A stretch of 64,000 bases of DNA from Phycisphaerae bacterium (GTDB lineage: Bacteria > Planctomycetota > Phycisphaerae > UBA1845 > Fen-1342). Below are positions 1 to 8,461 of the stretch, piece by piece (position 1 is the first letter of the stretch; each line of letters begins with the position of its first letter). The stretch lies in contig JANQNU010000070.1 in assembly GCA_028279405.1 (NCBI GenBank), forward strand, positions 1 through 64,000. Direction: 5' to 3'. The notes beneath the pieces are model-generated. The model searched no databases, had not been told where the DNA came from, and worked only from the letters and a program-made list of their open reading frames with translations. A program made the translations under genes and the position numbers.

Positions 1-164
1 CCGCTATTCGGTTGCGGAACCGATGGCGACGGATTCGGGAACGGACCGGGTTGGAGCCCTGTAGCGTTGCTCTGGGGACCGTACCGCGGCATCCCCGACG
101 TACCCTGCGCCTGACGCCGCTGCTGGTACTTGTCATAGATCGGACCGGCCAGCGCCTGACTCAT
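1..164 (-). CDS. Partial phage late protein (C-terminus outside window)
   Basis: Reading leftwards from an ATG at 162-164, 54 codons are open to the window edge with no stop. The visible residues begin MSQALAGPIYDKYQQRRQ and become rich in Pro, Gly, Asn and Gln, as in small virion-associated or linker proteins. The start overlaps the TGA of the upstream gene as ATGA, so the two are probably translationally coupled in one late operon. I do not recognise the family. Confidence 0.6.
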   Translation of the reverse strand, partial: MSQALAGPIYDKYQQRRQAQGTSGMPRYGPQSNATGLQPGPFPNPSPSVPQPNS

Positions 165-445
165 GCTTGCTCCAATGTGCCGTTGACCACCCAACGCAAC
201 CGCTGACCGCGCGTGGTCAGCTGCAGATGGCCTTTGCCGGTCGCGGCCACGATCACCAGGTCGCCCGCCTCGGGCGGCGGGTTCAGGTTCGTAAGGTCGT
301 CCTCACGCGCCACAAGCCGCACACGCGTTGTCTGCCGCAACGCCTGGCTGACGTCGCCGAGGTTGTCGAGTACTTCGACCGGATCACGCGGCAAGCCACG
401 CGGTTCGAACCTTGCCGGACCCTCGATGGCGATCTCACGCGACAT
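161..445 (-). CDS. Small phage late protein, unknown function
   Basis: A 94-residue protein beginning MSREIAIEGPARFEPRG. The frame is open further upstream to 547, but that extension would run through the promoter/operator at 530-558. The internal ATG at 445 has a GGAG about eight bases ahead, so I place the start there. The middle (VRLVAREDDLTNLNPPPEAGDLVIVAATG) looks like a small beta-rich domain. It is the first gene after a promoter shared in design with the one at 10.72 kb and is coupled by ATGA to the next gene. Function unknown; a structural or tail role is inferred from its position. Confidence 0.6.
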   Translation of the reverse strand: MSREIAIEGPARFEPRGLPRDPVEVLDNLGDVSQALRQTTRVRLVAREDDLTNLNPPPEAGDLVIVAATGKGHLQLTTRGQRLRWVVNGTLEQA

Positions 446-529
446 CGCAGCTGCTCCAAACGGGGCAAGGGGATCGGGCGCCCCGGACTTCGCATCCCCG
501 AGGCGCCCATCCACCAACCCAGCGCACAA

Positions 530-559
530 ATCATAGCAACTGGTCACGTAACGGTCACG
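530..559 (-). promoter_or_regulatory. Late promoter with overlapping phage operator (site 1)
   Basis: On the minus strand a -35 GTGACC (553-558) and a -10 TATGAT (530-535) are separated by exactly 17 bp. The repeated phage motif TGGTCACGTAACGGTCACG (541-559, plus-strand reading) covers the -35 and most of the spacer. The same arrangement occurs at 10718-10747, which supports a shared regulator. No further gene lies in 446-812 apart from the divergent promoter at 724-752. Confidence 0.65.
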
Positions 560-723
560 CTCAATTTATCGTCACGCCCGGATTCCCCTATCCACGGCTC
601 GCGGCGGCCGCTAACCCCCAACGCACCAATCACTTAACGCCCCGCCCGGCAGGCGAAATCGTTCCGCACCGGGTAGGAGCCGGATAGGAGCGCTCCAATA
701 GCCCGAAGAATCCCGAAAAAAGC

Positions 724-752
724 TTGACAGATGTATCATATTTGGATACATT
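724..752 (+). promoter_or_regulatory. Cassette promoter with internal palindromic operator
   Basis: TTGACA (724-729), a 17-bp spacer and TACATT (747-752) form a good sigma70-like promoter. The perfect inverted repeat ATGTATC/GATACAT (731-737 and 745-751) fills the spacer and touches the -10. A regulator bound there would block RNA polymerase. The XRE protein encoded at the end of the same cassette is the obvious candidate, which would make the cassette autoregulated; that link is inference. Confidence 0.7.
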
Positions 753-812
753 ATGCTCACTGACCGGCCCGTAACACCGGTCACCCATTGTCCATCTGAT
801 AGGGAGTCCGAG

Positions 813-1577
813 ATGACCAGACGCGAACGACTTGAACGGAAGCTTGAGAGGCGAGAGCAATGGGCCGCGAGCGCCAGCGCTCGCAGTGACGAACGATACG
901 ACGCCGCACGTAGCGCGATCGAAGGCATCCCGCCCGGGCAACCAATACTCGTTGACCACTACAGCGCTCGCCGCCACCGCGCCGCCCTGGATCGACACGA
1001 CACGCGGATGCGGAAGAGCATTGAAGAGCGCGACAAGGCAGCTCATCACGCAGCCAAGGCCGAAGGGCTGGCGGACCAGTTGGCACATTCCATCTTCAGC
1101 GATGACCCGGACGCAATCGAGGCACTGACGGCGAAGATCCAGGCCGCGGAGCGCGACCATAAGCGAATGGTCGATGCGAACCGGATCATTCGCAGCCAGC
1201 CGAAGTACAAGCCGGCTCCGGAGAAGATTGCACGCCTCGTCGCGCTCGGAATGAGCGAGGCCGTCGCCAGCCGGTTATTCGTTCCAGATTGCTGCAACGA
1301 CATCGGCTTTCCGGCATACAAGCTCTCCAACAGCAACGCCAACATCCACCGCATGCGATTGCGCATCAAGGATATCGAGCGGCGCCAACAGCGCACCGCG
1401 GAAGCCGCCGCCAGTGATCGCGGATTCACAGTGCGAGGCGGCGAGACGTACGTGGTGGTCACCTTCGCTGAGAAGCCCGGACGCAGTATCCTGTCGGAGC
1501 TGAAGGCTGCCGGCTTCCGATGGGGCGGCGGAAGCTGGCACGGACGGCGCAACAGCCTTCCGGAATGCCTGCAATAG
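813..1577 (+). CDS. DUF3560 domain protein
   Basis: A 254-residue protein starting MTRRERLERKLERREQW; the ATG at 813 follows GGGAG, which is preferred over the ATG at 753 inside the promoter. Residues about 1-130 match the DUF3560 pattern known from phages and mobile elements, including the signature IPPGQPILVDHYSARRHR, and are strongly alpha-helical. The C-terminal 50 residues (FTVRGGETYVVVTFAEKP...GFRWGGGSWHGR) resemble the tail module often found on these proteins. It lies on the strand opposite to the flanking late genes and behind its own operator-containing promoter, as expected for a moron. Biochemical function is unknown. Confidence 0.8.
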   Translation: MTRRERLERKLERREQWAASASARSDERYDAARSAIEGIPPGQPILVDHYSARRHRAALDRHDTRMRKSIEERDKAAHHAAKAEGLADQLAHSIFSDDPDAIEALTAKIQAAERDHKRMVDANRIIRSQPKYKPAPEKIARLVALGMSEAVASRLFVPDCCNDIGFPAYKLSNSNANIHRMRLRIKDIERRQQRTAEAAASDRGFTVRGGETYVVVTFAEKPGRSILSELKAAGFRWGGGSWHGRRNSLPECLQ

Positions 1578-1585
1578 CTTCGGAT

Positions 1586-1626
1586 CATGTGCCCCCGGCG
1601 CGGTCGTAACCCCGCCCGGGGGCGTG
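1586..1626 (+). terminator. GC-rich hairpin between DUF3560 and XRE genes
   Basis: GCCCCCGG and CCGGGGGC form a stem just after the DUF3560 stop codon. There is no T tract, so it may attenuate transcription or stabilise the message rather than terminate it. The following leader repeats the element CTGATAGGGAG that also precedes the DUF3560 start. Confidence 0.35.
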
Positions 1627-1700
1627 GCCCCTACCTGATAGGGAGGTAAGAGCAAGCAGCAAGTCTAGTCGGCGATGAACTCGCGGAGCAACAAGCGCAA

Positions 1701-1970
1701 ATGACAGTTTCCCAATGCATCCGGGCCGCACGCCAGCGGCGCGGATGGTCTCAACAACGGCTGGCCGACGAATTGGGGGTTTCCCGCCTCACCATTACGC
1801 GCCTCGAAACGGGCGCACGGATGACAACACACGAGCGCTTAGCCAAGATCCAAGAACTACTCGGTTTCGACTTCGATATCCGACGGCGCCCCACTCGGAT
1901 CAAATCCGGCTCTGCGTCGGCTCGACGAAAAGCTCGATCTGCTGCAACTCCCAACGCTGGTTCGGATTGA
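1701..1970 (+). CDS. XRE-family helix-turn-helix regulator
   Basis: An 89-residue protein. Residues about 5-55 form a Cro/CI-type helix-turn-helix (IRAARQRRGWSQQRLADELG followed by VSRLTITRLETGAR), and the remainder is a basic tail. The start overlaps the stop of a nine-codon open frame (ATG at 1675) as AAATGA, so leader-coupled translation is possible. The 3' end overlaps the convergent 970-residue virion gene by 71 bp. It closes the cassette begun by the DUF3560 gene and is the only CI-like protein in the visible prophage. It may regulate only this cassette. Confidence 0.75.
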   Translation: MTVSQCIRAARQRRGWSQQRLADELGVSRLTITRLETGARMTTHERLAKIQELLGFDFDIRRRPTRIKSGSASARRKARSAATPNAGSD

Positions 1971-4812
1971 TGCCGCCCAGCTCGAACTGGTGCACATTCC
2001 CCCGCAGATTGATCTGGTAGCGCTGCTGCTCTAGCCCCTGGCCCACCGCCAACGGGCGCGAGAATTGCAGCGACCCAACACCGTCCCGGTCCGGCGCCCG
2101 ACTGCCGCGGATCGTGAGGTTCAACCCTGCCGGGCGCCCAAGGGTATGAACCACGATCTGCCGTAGCACCGCCGCTGCTGCGAGCCCTTCACCCAACTGC
2201 AACCAGCTCGACCGGAACCGGGCATCCATGCCCGCGATCGCGTACGCCAACTCTCCCGCCGGCGGTGAGTTGCCCAGCCAGACGACAGAGATCGCCGTAC
2301 CGGTGTTGTCGACGATCAGACCCGAGTAGCTCACGCCCTGAGAGTCACGAGCCGCAATCATGTTGCCCGCCAACTTGTACCCGGTCGTGGGGAACCCGGC
2401 GCCGCTCACAGTGATGTCCGCGGCACTCATGACCGGGAGGCTACGCGTCCCGGTTCCCACGCGGTCCACGTCAGCCACGCCGGTAACCCGCGTGTCGAAA
2501 TCCAGTCCCTCACCGTGCGCGTAGGGGTACTGGTAAAGCAGCCCGTCCGGGCCGGCGAGGATCACCGTCTCTTGCTCGACGGCGCTTCCGACCTCGGGCA
2601 GGTTCAGTACCAGGCCGCCTGTCGCCGGGATTCGGCGCAAGTGCCAACGCGGGCTGCCGCCGTTCTTGATTTCGTTGTAGTCGAGCACGATGCAGCGATC
2701 GCACCAGGTCCGCGTCCCGGTCGGCACGAAGAACCAAACCTGCTCCCTCTGGTACAGGTGCAACGCGAACGCCCACTTGATCTTGTCCCAGTTGATCGCC
2801 TCATTCGCTGGTGTCTCGGCGATCGTCACACTGCCGGCACTCTCCCACGCGTTCCAGTCGATGCCCCCGTTCGTGCTGGTGCGCAACCGCGCGTTGTACG
2901 TCGTGCCGGGCGTAAGACCGCTGGGGATAAACAGGCTGATACGCCGCGTCGCCCCGGCCGCGATCACCAGGCCCGCCTTCGGAATGGGTGCGTAGTTCGC
3001 CCGAAAGTGCCCGATATGAGCGTCGTTGGTCGTCACGTAGTCGGCGTCAATGCTCCCGAACCCGGAATCGTCGTCCAGCTGGATCTGAAATTCGTAGGTG
3101 GCGCTGCTACCGGTGTCGTTGCGTACGTTGTGGTCGATCCGCTCCGGCAATGCCTCTGCGTCCGCTCGTTCCCGATCGAACTCCGTGAACAAACCGCTCA
3201 ACGCGTCACTGATCAGAACCGGAGCGCTCCCCGGCTGCCCCAGTAGCGCGATACCCGCCGGCGACAGGTAGAGCACACCAATTGGTGTCTCCACGATCGT
3301 GCGGTGGGCGACACATCCGAGCCCTTCGGAATTCGGGACGGGGTACACCGTGAAGTTGTCCGGCGGTTCGCCGGCCAGGTACCAAACGCGCCTTCGCTTG
3401 AAGACCAGCAGGAAGCTACCCCAGCTCTTGAGCCCCGTACCCTCGTCGCCGTCGCTCGAATCGACACGCAGCTCGTTCTGCGCGCCCGTCAGGACGTCGT
3501 TGACGAAATTATACGGCCGCCCTGCCGACGACCAGCGGAGCAAGCTCGCATCCCCGTTGACCTCGTTCCAAACGAACAACAGGTTCTTGTGGGCTTCAAT
3601 GTGCTTGAAGCCTTGGGCCGCCCCGTAATCGAAGATGATCGGCTCGCCGAGGCTGTTGTCCGATGTGTCGTCCGTGTAGTTGGTCGCGGTCGTGGTCGCC
3701 ACGAACAGGAAGATGCTACCGCCATCCGTCGTCCGGTAGATATGCTTGGTGCCGGCGCCCAGCCCGTTGATCGGGTATTGCAGGTTGCTCCCGCTACCGG
3801 TGCTGATGATGTTGCTCGGCTGGCTGCGGATCCCCGTAGTCGTGTTCTCGACCTGCACGAGCCACTGATAGCCCGTCCCCGGCGAAAGCGACCCGATCGA
3901 CGGCGTGCCGAGGCTGATCGTCGGGGCGCTCGGCTGGCTCACCGGCTCAAAACCATTGTCGATGCTGACGGGCGTGGCGCCGCTGCTCGTGAAGGTGGCG
4001 ACGATCGAGTACAGGCCCGTCGAGAAACTCGGGACCGCTATCCAGATGACCCCGCCCAACAAAGCATGGTCGAGCGGCTGATCGAGCGTCGGCGTGATCG
4101 TGTCCGGTCGCTCGTGGAGGAATTCCCGGATCTCTTTCGGGTCGTGATCGTTGATCGCCTCGAGGAATGCCCAGTGAGCGGAGACCGTGCCCGTGGCGCC
4201 GTCCCGGGCGATGACCGACAGTCGATCGGTCGCCATGTCGAAGAACAGGAAATCCGCCAACACCGTCTGATCGAAATCGCCATGCACCAGCGGTTCGATT
4301 ACGTGCGGCGGATCCGCCACCGTCGCCCCGAGGCTGCCGTCGGTGGTGTTGTCCTCATAGTGCGTGTTGGCCGTAACGTCGATGCCGGTGGCTACGGTCT
4401 TGAACGTGCTGCCGTTGGCCTCGGTGCGGTAAATGTCCACCGTCCCCGCCGACGTCGGCCAGCCGGTGAACGTGATACCGTCGACGTACGCCGCAATGAT
4501 CGTCAGCGCGATGTAGCCGTACCACACCTTGCCCGCGCCGTCGGTGTACTTGTAGTACCAGCTGTAGCGATCGTTGACCGTGAACACGCCCGAGCCCGTG
4601 CCTTGGGCGGACGTGAGGAACGGTAGCATGCGCTGCCCGAACCGCCGGAAAAAACTCCGCGGCCGCATCCGCGATCCGTCGGCCGCGTGGAGCACGTCCA
4701 GATTGTTCTCATCGAGCAGCGCCAGCCCGTCGAGATCGGCCGTGTCCGATCGCAGGTCCACACCGGCGATGCCCGGCGCATTCCAGGTCCGTACAGCAAG
4801 CGGTTCGCTCAT
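1900..4812 (-). CDS. Large phage virion protein, probably tail-associated
   Basis: A 970-residue protein without signal or membrane segments, rich in beta-strand-forming sequence. Two stretches, around residues 290-370 and 610-660, read like fibronectin/Ig-type modules (for example SLSPGTGYQWLVQVENTTTG and LTPGTTYNARLRTSTNGG). The large central part could be a beta-propeller or tail-tube type fold. It starts by ATGA overlap with the adaptor-like gene upstream, placing it at the head-tail junction or tail of the virion. It is the longest late gene here and the last before the DUF3560/XRE cassette. Exact role is not recognisable from sequence. Confidence 0.7.
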   Translation of the reverse strand: MSEPLAVRTWNAPGIAGVDLRSDTADLDGLALLDENNLDVLHAADGSRMRPRSFFRRFGQRMLPFLTSAQGTGSGVFTVNDRYSWYYKYTDGAGKVWYGYIALTIIAAYVDGITFTGWPTSAGTVDIYRTEANGSTFKTVATGIDVTANTHYEDNTTDGSLGATVADPPHVIEPLVHGDFDQTVLADFLFFDMATDRLSVIARDGATGTVSAHWAFLEAINDHDPKEIREFLHERPDTITPTLDQPLDHALLGGVIWIAVPSFSTGLYSIVATFTSSGATPVSIDNGFEPVSQPSAPTISLGTPSIGSLSPGTGYQWLVQVENTTTGIRSQPSNIISTGSGSNLQYPINGLGAGTKHIYRTTDGGSIFLFVATTTATNYTDDTSDNSLGEPIIFDYGAAQGFKHIEAHKNLLFVWNEVNGDASLLRWSSAGRPYNFVNDVLTGAQNELRVDSSDGDEGTGLKSWGSFLLVFKRRRVWYLAGEPPDNFTVYPVPNSEGLGCVAHRTIVETPIGVLYLSPAGIALLGQPGSAPVLISDALSGLFTEFDRERADAEALPERIDHNVRNDTGSSATYEFQIQLDDDSGFGSIDADYVTTNDAHIGHFRANYAPIPKAGLVIAAGATRRISLFIPSGLTPGTTYNARLRTSTNGGIDWNAWESAGSVTIAETPANEAINWDKIKWAFALHLYQREQVWFFVPTGTRTWCDRCIVLDYNEIKNGGSPRWHLRRIPATGGLVLNLPEVGSAVEQETVILAGPDGLLYQYPYAHGEGLDFDTRVTGVADVDRVGTGTRSLPVMSAADITVSGAGFPTTGYKLAGNMIAARDSQGVSYSGLIVDNTGTAISVVWLGNSPPAGELAYAIAGMDARFRSSWLQLGEGLAAAAVLRQIVVHTLGRPAGLNLTIRGSRAPDRDGVGSLQFSRPLAVGQGLEQQRYQINLRGNVHQFELGGINPNQRWELQQIELFVEPTQSRI

Positions 4813-5567
4813 GACAACGGGAACCCGCCATTCTCGTCCAATTCACGCTGGAAACCGCGGGGGTAGCGCTCGTGCTCGGGGATCAGATCCTTGAGACGCG
4901 CCACCTCGCCAGGTGCGTCACTGAGTAACTGCCTCGCTACTTCGTCGATCCGTCGCTTGTAATACGCTTCCCAATCGGTCTCGACGCTCTGGTTGATCCG
5001 TTTCCGCGCCAACGATTCGACTACCTCGACCAGCACGTCCGCCAGGGCCACGGGTAGATCGGGCTTATCGTCCGCGTTCACCATCGCCGCCGGCAATCGT
5101 TGGTAGGTCACCCGCAGGTCACGGGCGGCCTCAGTCTTGGGCCATATCTCGAGATAGCGTCTCCCGAAGTCGTTGCTGGAACGATCGCTGACGGTCTCCC
5201 CGAACGCGAAGTACGCCGGGGGGCCCGTGGTCGTGAATGCCGCCCGTTGGGCCTGGATCTGGCCCAATGAACGGCGCTCGATGTAGCTATAGCCGCTGTC
5301 GATCGGATAGGTGATTCGGTCGTCGCGTTCGAACCGCAGGAAATCCGCGGGCAATAGCACCCGCTCGCTTTCCGCGACCAACGCGATCGTGAGCGACTTT
5401 CGGAGATGCTGCCAAACCCGCTCGCGCGCGACGATCAACTGCGAGACGTTGGGGATCGCGTCGATCACCGCCTGCGTGCTAGCGGAAACCTGCGCCAGGT
5501 CCTGCAAGCCGACGGCAGCGCCCGCGGCTTCCTTCAACTGCTGATAGGTCACGCTGTACAGCGCCAC
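4809..5567 (-). CDS. Phage head-tail adaptor-like protein
   Basis: A 252-residue protein with helical N-terminus (YSVTYQQLKEAAGAAVGLQD), a middle region of short strands (YIERRSLGQIQ, PPAYFAFGE, LEIWPKTEAARDLRVTYQR) and a helical C-terminus (DVLVEVVESLARKRINQSVETDWEA...). This arrangement and the position between decoration proteins and the big virion protein resemble adaptor/neck proteins of short-tailed phages. It couples to the next gene through ATGA. The assignment is by architecture and context, not by a diagnostic motif. Confidence 0.55.
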   Translation of the reverse strand: MALYSVTYQQLKEAAGAAVGLQDLAQVSASTQAVIDAIPNVSQLIVARERVWQHLRKSLTIALVAESERVLLPADFLRFERDDRITYPIDSGYSYIERRSLGQIQAQRAAFTTTGPPAYFAFGETVSDRSSNDFGRRYLEIWPKTEAARDLRVTYQRLPAAMVNADDKPDLPVALADVLVEVVESLARKRINQSVETDWEAYYKRRIDEVARQLLSDAPGEVARLKDLIPEHERYPRGFQRELDENGGFPLS

Positions 5568-5672
5568 GGCGTGTACCCCGTCGGTTCAGAAGAATAGGCG
5601 AGCGGGCTGCGGCCGCTGATCCCCTGGCGAGGACGTTCCCTCGCGACCGCATCCCGCTCCCAGCACCGATCG

Positions 5673-6629
5673 TCAGAAGTCCGACAGAACCCAAAACTCC
5701 ACCACCACGTCCGCCGCCTCGGTGTCGGGCGTCGTTCGCGTGATGTCCAGACTGAACCCGAGCCGATCGCCCGGCGCTACGCGCGTGTTCGCGGTGTTGA
5801 ACACCCCTTGGATCGCGTCGTCCCCGTCGTAGTTCAGCATGGGATCGAAACCCGCCGCGGGATCCTCGCCGGCCGTATCGCCGCCGAGCCGCGGATTCGT
5901 GCTGAACAGCTGGACGGGGTTGCCGTAGTCGTTCCGCGGATGCTTGGCGCCGCGCATGACGATGTTGAGCGGGTCGGTTGCATCGACGCCACTGATCCGG
6001 GCCCAGAACGTCCCGAAGATGACGCGCCCGTGGAACGGAACGGTGCCCAGCGGAACGAAGTTGGTCGCCGGCGTCGTCGGCAGGTCCGCGGCCAGGTTGC
6101 CTGTGATCACGGTGCTGTACCGCGTGATCCGCCGCGCTGCCGACTCGCCGAGGACCTCGACGTCGATAACCTTGACCTGCGCAGTCGACAGTGACGCGAC
6201 CGCCTCGCGTGCGATCGCGAACGGCAAAAGGCTGATCTTGCCGCGATCCACTCCCGCGACCGTTGCTTGCAGGTTGAACGGACGCAGGTACGTCTCGCCC
6301 GGAACATGCGTCAGCAGATCGCCGTCCGCGATCGCGACATTGGCCGGCGCCTGGACCCGGCAGCGGGCAATCCCGCGCGTTACCACCGTGCCGCCAGCAT
6401 CCGCCGGGATCGAAATCCCGTCGTTCGCTTGCGCGATGCCCAATAGCAGGTGCGCATTCGTCGTGCTCACCGTGGCGATGCCGTGCGCCTTCTCGATCGT
6501 CGTCGAGCGCGAGATATCCCGGGCAACCGGCGTACCTTCAGCGATCGCGGTCGTCCCGTAGTTCCAGCCACGCTGTCCGTCGCTGAACTGGTTGTATTCA
6601 GTGTTTGGACCGTAACTCGCAATGCTCAT
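5673..6629 (-). CDS. Capsid decoration/head fibre-like protein
   Basis: A 318-residue protein. The N-terminal 130 residues (GTPVARDISRSTTIEKAHGI, then LLGIAQANDGISIPADAGG and RCRVQAPANVAIADGDLL) show the pattern of small beta-barrel decoration proteins, with alternating hydrophobic strands and a recurrent 'property-of-state' layout. The C-terminal half (PLGTVPFHGRVIFGTFWARI...NIVMRGAKHPRNDYG) looks like a second beta domain and may be exposed on the virion. It follows the shorter related-looking protein at 6664-7152. No enzymatic motif is seen. Confidence 0.55.
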   Translation of the reverse strand: MSIASYGPNTEYNQFSDGQRGWNYGTTAIAEGTPVARDISRSTTIEKAHGIATVSTTNAHLLLGIAQANDGISIPADAGGTVVTRGIARCRVQAPANVAIADGDLLTHVPGETYLRPFNLQATVAGVDRGKISLLPFAIAREAVASLSTAQVKVIDVEVLGESAARRITRYSTVITGNLAADLPTTPATNFVPLGTVPFHGRVIFGTFWARISGVDATDPLNIVMRGAKHPRNDYGNPVQLFSTNPRLGGDTAGEDPAAGFDPMLNYDGDDAIQGVFNTANTRVAPGDRLGFSLDITRTTPDTEAADVVVEFWVLSDF

Positions 6630-6663
6630 TTGCTAACTTCCTTATCCAGATCGCGCCCTTCAC

Positions 6664-7152
6664 TCAGAACGCGAGAATGCCCGAGGGATCCGCCAGCCAG
6701 ACCGCGGCAACCGCGTCAGCCGTTTCGGCTTCGACGGCGCGCCCGGTCCGGTTCCCGTGATCGGTGGTCTTCACGAACTTGCCGCTCCCGTTCCCGGCCA
6801 GCATGTCGCCGGCTGCAACATTCACGCTGCTGCCGTCGACCTTGGCGTAGGGGTGGCGGCCATAGACCCAGACGTGCACGGTGCCGCCCGTAGCCACCGT
6901 CCCTGCATCCCAGTCGACGACGCCCAACACAGGGCCGTTCGCGGTCGCGGCCTTCTTGACCCGCGGCACGCTGCCGTCGACGTAGTTCGCAAAGTCGATC
7001 TCCACCACGTCGCTACCGGCGACCGCCCCGACCACTTCCGCCGACGCTACGCAACGGATCTTGACGAACGACGGCGCCAGGCGGGTCTTTTCAGTCGGTT
7101 GGGTGACGGGACCGCCCACCAACCGTTCCACCACAAACCCGTGCTTTGCCAT
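6664..7152 (-). CDS. Small capsid decoration-like protein
   Basis: A 162-residue protein with a beta-rich layout (VVGAVAGSDVVEIDFANY, GPVLGVVDWDAGTVATGGTV, SVNVAAGDMLAGNGSGKFVK, AVAAVWLADPSG) resembling DUF2190-type capsid decoration proteins that sit next to major capsid genes. It begins 32 bp after the capsid gene stop. I infer an outer-capsid cement role from this pattern and place. Confidence 0.55.
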   Translation of the reverse strand: MAKHGFVVERLVGGPVTQPTEKTRLAPSFVKIRCVASAEVVGAVAGSDVVEIDFANYVDGSVPRVKKAATANGPVLGVVDWDAGTVATGGTVHVWVYGRHPYAKVDGSSVNVAAGDMLAGNGSGKFVKTTDHGNRTGRAVEAETADAVAAVWLADPSGILAF

Positions 7153-7184
7153 GTCACACCTCCATCAACGCGCCGAACGCGGTA

Positions 7185-8390
7185 TCAGTTGTCCAGCGGG
7201 AAGAGCATGTAGCACAGCCCACGCTGTCGGCTGCGGCACATGGTGTTCACGTACATGTCACCCTCCATCGCGATGCCGAACATGCCTTCCGGCTCGAACG
7301 GCTTCTTGTTGTAGGGTGCGTGCTCAGGGTGCCCGACGCAGTGGAACATGCTCGTGTTCGTCAGGAAGCACTCGCCGTACCCGCCCCACTGTCCGCTGGC
7401 GTAGGTGCCGCCGCGATCGGTCCACAGATCCAGGTTGTCGTCGGACTTCCCGTAGCCGTGCTCGTTCATGTCGACGCGCGTGTCGTAGTCGAATTCGATC
7501 CCCTGATAGACCACGTGCGGCCGCGATTGGTCACGCCCGACGTTGTCTTCGCGATCGAAGATCACGCGCCGCAGCTTGCGGTGTGACTTGCGACCCAGCG
7601 TCCCGTGCAGGTCCTTCGGCCCCGCCTTGCGAGTCGGGTCGTAGACTGGCGCATCCTTGATGTCCTTGGAGATCTGCCCGTACCAGTCATACTTGTGCCA
7701 AGCGAGCGCTTGGAACGCAGCGTCGAACATCTCCCGGAACAGGTAGATGGACGTGAAGAGTTCATCATCGCCATCGCTGCGACCGGCCGGCGTGAAGTAC
7801 TGGTTCCGCCACAAGGGTTGCGTGAACGGGTTGATCCCGGCGATCGTTTTGCTCGTATCGCCCGTGATGTACAGCCCGTCGATCGTCGCCCAGTAGCGCA
7901 GCCCCTGGAACAACAGGTGGCCGGCACCTTGGCCGTCGTCCTGGTAGTTGCCCTTCCGGTCCCAGAACCAGCGGTTGAACTTGTTGCTGAAGTCGACCGC
8001 GACGGATTCGCGGGCCACCCTCATGAGGTCGAGCAGGACTTCCTTCAACCCCTTGTTGAGATGGATCTCAACGTAGGGCTTGTACCAGCTGTACGCCAAG
8101 AACCGACGCGCCACCTCGCCGAAGTCCGGCGCGGGCGTGCTGGTCGGCTGCAACTTGGTGTACGGCCCGACCGGGCGCCAGGTGTCCGCGCTCTTAAACT
8201 GCAGCGGGAATTTGAGTGTGGTACCTTCACCCTCGTCCAGGTGCATGCGGCGGAAGTACTTCCCCGCCACGTGGTCCTGGTCGATCACCTCGTTAATCAG
8301 GCTGAACTTCTCGCCCGGACGGCCGAAGACCTTCGGCAGCGTCGTCCGCGCGAGCGTCAGAATGTTCTCGTAGTTCGTCGTAATAGGCAC
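7185..8390 (-). CDS. Phage major capsid protein
   Basis: A 401-residue protein starting at GTG 8390 with GGGAGG ten bases upstream. Size, the position after a scaffold-like gene and before decoration-like genes, the N-terminal arm (MPITTNYENILTLARTTLPKVFG), the long helical region (VEIHLNKGLKEVLLDLMRVARESVAVDFSNKF) and the Gly/Asn-rich loops fit an HK97-fold coat subunit of the larger, scaffold-dependent type. The C-terminus is unusually Cys-, Met- and His-rich (SMFHCVGHPEHAPYN; NTMCRSRQRGLCYMLF). Identification is by context and architecture. Confidence 0.75.
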   Translation of the reverse strand: MPITTNYENILTLARTTLPKVFGRPGEKFSLINEVIDQDHVAGKYFRRMHLDEGEGTTLKFPLQFKSADTWRPVGPYTKLQPTSTPAPDFGEVARRFLAYSWYKPYVEIHLNKGLKEVLLDLMRVARESVAVDFSNKFNRWFWDRKGNYQDDGQGAGHLLFQGLRYWATIDGLYITGDTSKTIAGINPFTQPLWRNQYFTPAGRSDGDDELFTSIYLFREMFDAAFQALAWHKYDWYGQISKDIKDAPVYDPTRKAGPKDLHGTLGRKSHRKLRRVIFDREDNVGRDQSRPHVVYQGIEFDYDTRVDMNEHGYGKSDDNLDLWTDRGGTYASGQWGGYGECFLTNTSMFHCVGHPEHAPYNKKPFEPEGMFGIAMEGDMYVNTMCRSRQRGLCYMLFPLDN

Positions 8391-8461
8391 GTGCGAGACC
8401 TCCCGCGACGTGCCGTAGAATGTTCATTGGTTGCTTCGAGGGAACGAACGACTCTGGCTGG

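Noticed and set aside
753-812. DUF3560 start at ATG 753
   Set aside because: It lies immediately after the -10 element; ATG 813 has the ribosome site and the family N-terminus.
3304-4626. A 440-codon plus-strand frame inside the virion protein
   Set aside because: Antisense to a coherent 970-residue protein, very Arg-rich and without a start signal.
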